This document shows, in pieces, positions 59,317 to 64,000 of a DNA stretch of 64,000 nucleotides. The stretch's first letter is position 1. Each line of letters starts with the position of its first letter. The notes beneath the pieces were generated by a model. The model was not told the origin of the DNA. It did not search any database and saw nothing but the letters and a program-made list of their open reading frames with translations. This DNA is from Streptacidiphilus anmyonensis (GTDB lineage Bacteria; Actinomycetota; Actinomycetes; Streptomycetales; Streptomycetaceae): NCBI RefSeq assembly GCF_000787855.1, contig NZ_BBPQ01000008.1:135732-199731 (forward strand), in the 5' to 3' direction. The translations under genes were made by a program, and so were the position numbers.

Positions 59317-59416
59317 GTCCCTCACCCCGCTCTTGAGTGGATCAGCTGATCTCTGACCCTACGGCTTGTAGTCGGTGAACGTCGATCGTTGCCCGGATGA
59401 TGCCCAACGGCATGCA

Positions 59417-59433
59417 GTTCACCCATGGTGAAC
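59417..59433. promoter_or_regulatory. Dyad GTTCACC-CAT-GGTGAAC upstream of pup
   Basis: A perfect 7-bp dyad with a 3-bp centre lies in the 173-bp gap between dop and pup, about 100 bp before the pup start. A further GTTCACC (minus strand, near 59372-59378) follows. It is a likely regulator site for the pup-prcBA promoter. Confidence 0.5.
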
Positions 59434-59489
59434 AGATGCCCCCGGACAGTTACGCTCTGCGCGTACACGCGTTCAAGTGAGCCTCGTGC

Positions 59490-61001
59490 CTACCCTCCGC
59501 TGAGCACCCGCACCAGCTCCTCGGCCGTGCGGCAGCGGTCCAGCAACGCCTTGACGTGGTTCCTGGTGCCGCGCAGCGGCTCCAGGGTGGGTACACGCTG
59601 GAGCGAGTCCCGGCCCGGGATGTCGAAGATCACCGAATCCCAGGAGGCCGCGGCCACGTGGTCCGCGTACTGCTCCAGGCAGCGGCCGCGGAAGTAGGCA
59701 CGGGTGTCCTCCGGGGGCTGGTGGGCGGCGCGCAGCACCTCCTGCTCGTCCAGCAGGCGCTCCATGCGCCCGCGCGCCACCAGGCGGTTGTACAGGCCCT
59801 TCTCGGCCCGCACGTCGGCGTACTGCAGGTCGACCAGGTGCAGCCGGGCGTCGTCCCACTCGAGGTTGTCGCGGCGGCGGTAGCCCTCGAGGATCTCCTT
59901 CTTGGCCACCCAGTCCAGCTGCCGCGAGAGCGACATCGGGTCGCGCTCCAGCTTGCCGAGCACGTCCTCCCAGCGGTCCAGCACGTCGCGGGTCTGCTCG
60001 TCGGCGTCCTGGCCGTAGCGGTCCTCGACGTACTTGCGGGCCAGCTCGCAGTACTCCATCTGGAGCTGCACGGCGGTGAGCTTGCGGCCGCTGCGCAGCT
60101 GGATCAGGTACTCCAGCGTCGGGTCGTGCGAGACCCGGTGCAGGGTGCGGACGGGCTGGTCGACGGCCAGGTCGACGGTGACGAAGGCGTCCTCGATCAT
60201 CGACAGGACCAGGGAGGTCGTGCCGAGCTTGAGGTAGGTGGAGATCTCCGACAGGTTGGCGTCGCCGATGATCACGTGCAGCCGGCGGTACTTCTCGGCG
60301 TCGGCGTGGGGCTCGTCGCGGGTGTTGATGATGGGCCGCTTGAGCGTCGTCTCGAGGCCCACCTCGACCTCGAAGTAGTCGGCGCGCTGGCTCAGCTGGA
60401 AGCCGTGCGCCGAGCCGTCCTGGTGCAGGCCGACGCGGCCGGCGCCGGTGACCACCTGGCGGGAGACGAAGAACGGGGTGAGGTGCTTGACGATGTCGGC
60501 GAACGGCGTCGCCCGCTTCATCAGGTAGTTCTCGTGGGTGCCGTAGGAGGCGCCCTTGTTGTCGGTGTTGTTCTTGTACAGGTGGATCGGCTGCGCGCCG
60601 GGCAGCTGGAGGGCGCGGTTGGCCGCCTCCTCCATGATCCGCTCGCCGGCCTTGTCCCAGAGCACGGCGTCGCGCGGGTTGGTGACCTCGGGCGAGGAGT
60701 ACTCGGGGTGGGCGTGGTCGACGTAGAACCGCGCCCCGTTGGTCAGGATGATGTTGGCGAGGCCGATGTCCTCGTCGGTCAGCTGGCTGGCGTCCGCCGC
60801 GTCACGTGCCAGGTCGAAGCCGCGCGCGTCGCGCAGCGGGTTCTCCTCCTCGAAGTCCCAGCGGGCTCTGCGGGCCCGGTGCATCGCCGCCGCGTAGGCG
60901 TTGACGATCTGGGACGAGGTGAGCATGGCGTTGGCGTTGGGGTGCCCCGGGACGGAGATCCCGTACTCCGTCTCGATGCCCATGACGCGCCGTACAGACA
61001 T
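59490..61001 (-). CDS. dop: Depupylase/deamidase Dop
   Basis: This 503-aa enzyme is a paralogue of PafA with the Dop-specific loop after strand 2. Mg-ATP ligands are in MGIETEYG (Glu10), the catalytic Asp95 in [14 protein letters not shown], and [19 protein letters not shown] (near 152) and [20 protein letters not shown] (near 233) are intact. It cleaves Pup from substrates, and could deamidate Pup, although this Pup ends in Glu. The ATG follows AAGGAGGG. It lies upstream of pup and 160 bp behind arc. Confidence 0.97.
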   Translation of the reverse strand: MSVRRVMGIETEYGISVPGHPNANAMLTSSQIVNAYAAAMHRARRARWDFEEENPLRDARGFDLARDAADASQLTDEDIGLANIILTNGARFYVDHAHPEYSSPEVTNPRDAVLWDKAGERIMEEAANRALQLPGAQPIHLYKNNTDNKGASYGTHENYLMKRATPFADIVKHLTPFFVSRQVVTGAGRVGLHQDGSAHGFQLSQRADYFEVEVGLETTLKRPIINTRDEPHADAEKYRRLHVIIGDANLSEISTYLKLGTTSLVLSMIEDAFVTVDLAVDQPVRTLHRVSHDPTLEYLIQLRSGRKLTAVQLQMEYCELARKYVEDRYGQDADEQTRDVLDRWEDVLGKLERDPMSLSRQLDWVAKKEILEGYRRRDNLEWDDARLHLVDLQYADVRAEKGLYNRLVARGRMERLLDEQEVLRAAHQPPEDTRAYFRGRCLEQYADHVAAASWDSVIFDIPGRDSLQRVPTLEPLRGTRNHVKALLDRCRTAEELVRVLSGG

Positions 61002-61090
61002 GCGGCCCTCCTTCGCGTTACCGCGGACGAACCGGTGCGGTAACCCGAGACTAGATCCACCCGGTGACAACCGGGAGATCGCTGACACGA

Positions 61091-61132
61091 ACGTCCGGCC
61101 GCGAGGGCCCACGGGCTCCCGCAGCCGGACGT
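61091..61132 (-). terminator. Hairpin between arc and dop
   Basis: ACGTCCGGC (61091-61099) and GCCGGACGT (61124-61132) form a 9-bp stem 30 bp past the arc stop. It may end or reduce arc transcription before dop; the loop is 24 nt. Confidence 0.45.
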
Positions 61133-61161
61133 CGAGAGGTGGTGCTGTTGTCCTACAGGTG

Positions 61162-62928
61162 TTACAGGTACTGACCCGTGTTGGCCACGGTGTCGATGGA
61201 GCGGCCGGACTCGGCGCCCTGCTTGCCGGTGACCAGCGTGCGGATGAAGACGATCCGCTCGCCCTTCTTGCCGGAGATGCGGGCCCAGTCGTCCGGGTTG
61301 GTGGTGTTGGGCAGGTCCTCGTTCTCCTTGAACTCGTCCACGCACGCGGAGAGCAGGTGGGAGACGCGCAGACCGCGCTGGCCGTGGTCGAGGAAGTCCT
61401 TGATCGCCATCTTCTTGGCCCGGTCCACGATGTTCTGGATCATGGCGCCGGAGTTGAAGTCCTTGAAGTACAGGACCTCCTTGTCACCGTTGGCGTAGGT
61501 GACCTCCAGGAAGCGGTTCTCCTCGGACTCGGTGTACATCCGCTCCACGACGGCCTGGATCATGGCCGCGACGGCGGCGTCGCCCGAGTCGCCGTGCTCC
61601 TTGACGTCGTCCGGGTGCAGCGGCAGCGAGGTCTTCAGGTACTTGGAGAAGATGTCCTTCGCGCCCTCGGCGTCCGGCCGCTCGATCTTGATCTTGACGT
61701 CCAGGCGGCCGGGCCGCAGGATCGCCGGGTCGATCATGTCCTCGCGGTTGGAGGCGCCGATGACGATGACGTTCTCCAGGCCCTCCACACCGTCGATCTC
61801 GGCCAGCAGCTGCGGGACGATGGTGTTCTCCACGTCCGAGCTGACACCCGAGCCGCGGGTGCGGAAGAGCGACTCCATCTCGTCGAAGAAGACGATGACG
61901 GGCGTGCCCTCGCTCGCCTTCTCTCTCGCCCGCTGGAAGACCAGGCGGATCTGCCGCTCGGTCTCGCCGACGTACTTGTTGAGCAGCTCCGGGCCCTTGA
62001 TGTTGAGGAAGTAGCTCTTCCCCTGGGGCTGGCCGGTGACCTCGGCGACCTTCTTGGCCAGCGAGTTCGCGACCGCCTTGGCGATCATCGTCTTGCCGCA
62101 GCCGGGCGGGCCGTACAGCAGCACGCCCTTGGGCGGCCGCAGCTCGAACTCGCGGAACAGGTCCGCGTGCAGGTACGGAAGCTCGACCGCGTCGCGGATC
62201 TGCTCGATCTGCTGGCCCAGGCCGCCGATCTTGGAGTAGTCCGTGTCCGGGACCTCCTCCAGGACCAGCTCCTCGACCTCGCTCTTCGGGACGACCTCGT
62301 AGACGTAGCCGGAGCGCGGCTCCATCAGCAGCGCGTCGCCGGGGCGCAGCACCATGTCCCGCAGCGGCTCGGCGAGGCGGACCACCTTCTCCTCGTCGGT
62401 GTGGCCGGTGACCAGCGCACGCTCGCCGTCCTCCAGCACCTCCTTGAGGGTGACGATGTCGCCGATGCTCTCGAAGGCCATCGCCGCGACGATGTTCAGC
62501 GCCTCGTTGAGCATGACCTCCTGGCCGCGGCGCAGCTCGGCGAGCGGGACGCTCGGGCTGACGTTGACCCGGAGTTTGCGGCCTCCGGTGAAGATGTCCG
62601 CGGTCTCGTCCTCGTTGGCGCTCAAGAAGGTGCCGAAGCCGGCGGGCGGCTGCGCGAGCCGGTCGACCTCCTCCTTCAGCGCCACGATCTGGTCCCGCGC
62701 CTCGCGCAGGGTAGAGGCGAGCCGCTCGTTCTGGGCGGTGACCCCGTTCAGGTTGGTCTGCAGCTCGACGATCCGCTCTTCCAGGATCCTCGTGTGCCGC
62801 GTGGGCTCGGCGATCTTGCGGCGCAGGACTGCGATCTCCTGCTCGAGCATCGAGATCTGTGCCTGTGCATCTTCAGAACCCCGTGCGGGCCTGCCGCCTC
62901 GGGCGTAGTCGTCATCGTGGGCTGCCAC
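61162..62928 (-). CDS. arc: Proteasome-associated AAA+ ATPase ARC (Mpa)
   Basis: This 588-aa ATPase unfolds pupylated proteins and feeds them into the proteasome. It has an N-terminal coiled coil (about 22-90) that binds Pup, two OB domains (about 95-235), and an AAA module with Walker A GPPGCGKT (near 273), Walker [11 protein letters not shown] (near 348) and Arg fingers in ILRPGRLD. The C-terminus ends in QYL, the gate-opening motif that docks in the alpha ring. The GTG at 62928 is chosen since GGAGGAGG lies 8 bp upstream; the GTG at 62937 is too close to it. Confidence 0.96.
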   Translation of the reverse strand: MAAHDDDYARGGRPARGSEDAQAQISMLEQEIAVLRRKIAEPTRHTRILEERIVELQTNLNGVTAQNERLASTLREARDQIVALKEEVDRLAQPPAGFGTFLSANEDETADIFTGGRKLRVNVSPSVPLAELRRGQEVMLNEALNIVAAMAFESIGDIVTLKEVLEDGERALVTGHTDEEKVVRLAEPLRDMVLRPGDALLMEPRSGYVYEVVPKSEVEELVLEEVPDTDYSKIGGLGQQIEQIRDAVELPYLHADLFREFELRPPKGVLLYGPPGCGKTMIAKAVANSLAKKVAEVTGQPQGKSYFLNIKGPELLNKYVGETERQIRLVFQRAREKASEGTPVIVFFDEMESLFRTRGSGVSSDVENTIVPQLLAEIDGVEGLENVIVIGASNREDMIDPAILRPGRLDVKIKIERPDAEGAKDIFSKYLKTSLPLHPDDVKEHGDSGDAAVAAMIQAVVERMYTESEENRFLEVTYANGDKEVLYFKDFNSGAMIQNIVDRAKKMAIKDFLDHGQRGLRVSHLLSACVDEFKENEDLPNTTNPDDWARISGKKGERIVFIRTLVTGKQGAESGRSIDTVANTGQYL

Positions 62929-63147
62929 GGTCCTCACCTCCTCCGGGGGGAGCTGACGCTTCCAGACCCTACCTGCGCCTGGCAGTGTTGAAACCCCTTG
63001 ATCGAAAGTCCGAAGGGGTGTGTCCGATCTTCACCCTTGCGCACGTCCCCTCTGGTAGTGCACATACCCACCTCCACGTTGCTCGAAAGCGGGCGGGGGT
63101 AGGCTGACGAGGTCAGCACCATCGAGAACGCGGAACGGGCGGCGCAG
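62929..63147. other. Divergent intergenic region, arc and ferredoxin promoters
   Basis: This 219-bp gap has no gene. A TAGGCT hexamer at 63100-63105 is a possible -10 for the ferredoxin gene, with TTGCTC 15 bp upstream as a poor -35. I find no long palindrome. Confidence 0.4.
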
Positions 63148-63450
63148 ATGTCCACCAGCACCGAGTCGGGGGCCGCAGAGGCCCTGGAAGTCTGGATCGA
63201 CCAGGACCTGTGCACCGGCGACGGCATCTGCGTCCAGTACGCGCCCGAGGTGTTCGAGCTCGACATCGACGGCCTGGCGTACGTCAAGGGCGACGACGAC
63301 GAGCTGCGCACCGAGCCCGGGGCTTGCGTGCCGGTGCCCTTGACGCTCCTTCAGGACGTGGCGGATTCGGCCAAGGACTGCCCCGGCGACTGCATCCACG
63401 TCCGCCGCGCGCACGACCGGGTCGAGGTGTACGGACCTGACGCGGAGTAG
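63148..63450 (+). CDS. Ferredoxin
   Basis: This 100-aa protein is a small acidic ferredoxin of the single-cluster type used by actinobacterial P450 systems. The Cys ligands are in DLCTGDGICVQYAPEVFELD (Cys22 and Cys28) and CPGDCIHV (near 78-82), with the middle Asp in place of the second Cys, suggesting a [3Fe-4S] cluster. Another Cys (EPGACVP, near 60) is additional. It starts at ATG 63148 without a strong ribosome-binding site. It is divergent from arc; no oxygenase gene is nearby. Confidence 0.88.
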   Translation: MSTSTESGAAEALEVWIDQDLCTGDGICVQYAPEVFELDIDGLAYVKGDDDELRTEPGACVPVPLTLLQDVADSAKDCPGDCIHVRRAHDRVEVYGPDAE

Positions 63451-63476
63451 GAACCGGCAGGAAGCCCGCACGCAAA

Positions 63477-63516
63477 CACCCCCCGCCACGTGACGAAGGT
63501 CACATGACGGGGGGTG
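63477..63516. terminator. Strong bidirectional terminator hairpin
   Basis: CACCCCCCG-x-CA-x-GTGAC (63477-63494) pairs with the complementary arm at 63499-63516 around a GAAG tetraloop. Sixteen of eighteen positions pair. It lies between the convergent ferredoxin and last gene. Confidence 0.65.
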
Positions 63517-63556
63517 AGCTGTTCCTGCGTCAGTTCGGAACCGGGCCGGTTCCGGT

Positions 63557-64000
63557 TCAGACCTGGGCCGAGGTGGACGTGACCACCGGCGCGCCCCACG
63601 TGCCGTCGGCGGCCAGGGTCCAGTTCAACGTCTCCGAGAGGTCCGGGCAGCAGTCCGGGACCGAGGCCGAGGAGTAGCCGACGACGACGGCGTGGATCGA
63701 GCCGTCGCTGCGCATGGCCATGCTCCGGACGGTCATGCGCTTGGCCGGGTCGAGCAGTTGGATCGCGGCGGCGCGGCCCGCCTGGAGGACGTAGAGGCCG
63801 TCCGGCGGGGAGCCCGCGCCGGCGTCGCAGCGGGCGGCGACCACCGTCACCGGGGCGCCGGCGCCCGGCAGCGCGGCCGAGAAGTGCTGGTCGATGTGGA
63901 CCGGCAGCGGGCCGCAGTCGATCGGCAGCTTGGCCTTGGCCGGGTCCGGAGCCGCGACCGCCGCGCCGCCGGCCAGCGGGTGGGCGGCGCCGGGCCGGCC
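63557..64000 (-). CDS. Partial putative secreted/hypothetical protein (start outside the window)
   Basis: An open frame enters from the right edge and stops at 63557; at least 147 residues are visible. The visible part has KLPIDCGPLPV, VVAARCDAGAGSPPDGLYVLQAG, and DGSIHAVVVGYSSASVPDCCPD with several Cys. It is beta-rich with no recognised catalytic motif, consistent with an extracytoplasmic domain stabilised by disulfides. The N-terminal Ala/Pro/Gly-rich stretch looks like a linker after a membrane anchor that lies outside the window. I do not recognise the family. Confidence 0.6.
   Translation of the reverse strand, partial: GRPGAAHPLAGGAAVAAPDPAKAKLPIDCGPLPVHIDQHFSAALPGAGAPVTVVAARCDAGAGSPPDGLYVLQAGRAAAIQLLDPAKRMTVRSMAMRSDGSIHAVVVGYSSASVPDCCPDLSETLNWTLAADGTWGAPVVTSTSAQV

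Overview
The window is very GC-rich, with short intergenic gaps, many GTG starts, ATGA overlaps and purine-rich Shine-Dalgarno sites. The last 17 kb carry the actinobacterial Pup-proteasome cluster plus tatAC. A Pup ending in GGE and the overall gene order (from memory, that of the Streptomyces coelicolor proteasome region) point to a chromosomal core segment of Streptomyces or a close relative in Streptomycetaceae. I see no transposase, prophage, CRISPR array, rRNA or tRNA.

Layout. 0.1-5.4 kb: an amine/gamma-glutamyl catabolic block (SDR, aldehyde dehydrogenase and a glutamine-synthetase-like ligase in one strand, divergent from a GntR/FadR regulator and a C26 gamma-glutamyl hydrolase). 5.4-18 kb: S9 peptidase, SDR, a 5'-3' exonuclease next to an NAD+ DNA ligase, a membrane endo/exonuclease/phosphatase-family protein, an OmpR/EnvZ-type two-component pair, a secreted depolymerase-like esterase, and a TetR/acyl-CoA dehydrogenase operon. 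18-22 kb: a P-loop ATPase of no family I recognise, followed by a membrane-anchored periplasmic-binding-protein-fold protein; this is the best candidate for an undescribed system. 22-33.7 kb: secreted HNH-like protein, TetR, amidohydrolase, small enzymes, a VKOR/DsbA-like disulfide pair, a lipoprotein and a metallopeptidase.

33.8-40.2 kb: two closely similar Tat-exported phosphoesterase-family phospholipases C point at each other as a 2-kb inverted repeat, enclosing an RsbW-like kinase and an MFS exporter; both carry the same upstream block at the same distance from the start codon. 40.4-47.2 kb: a second MFS exporter behind an 18-bp palindrome, a serpin, a TetR, a drug-type ABC exporter with a PadR regulator, and an anchored lytic transglycosylase-like protein.

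47.2-63 kb: helY-tatC-tatA, two small proteins, pafC-pafB, two FKBP-type prolyl isomerases, pafA, prcA, prcB, pup, dop and arc, all on the minus strand. PafA attaches Pup to substrates, Dop removes it, ARC unfolds tagged proteins into the PrcAB core, and PafBC is a WYL regulator of the DNA-damage response in mycobacteria. A divergent ferredoxin and a partial secreted protein close the window. Functional statements rest on motif recognition and family knowledge; no database search was possible.
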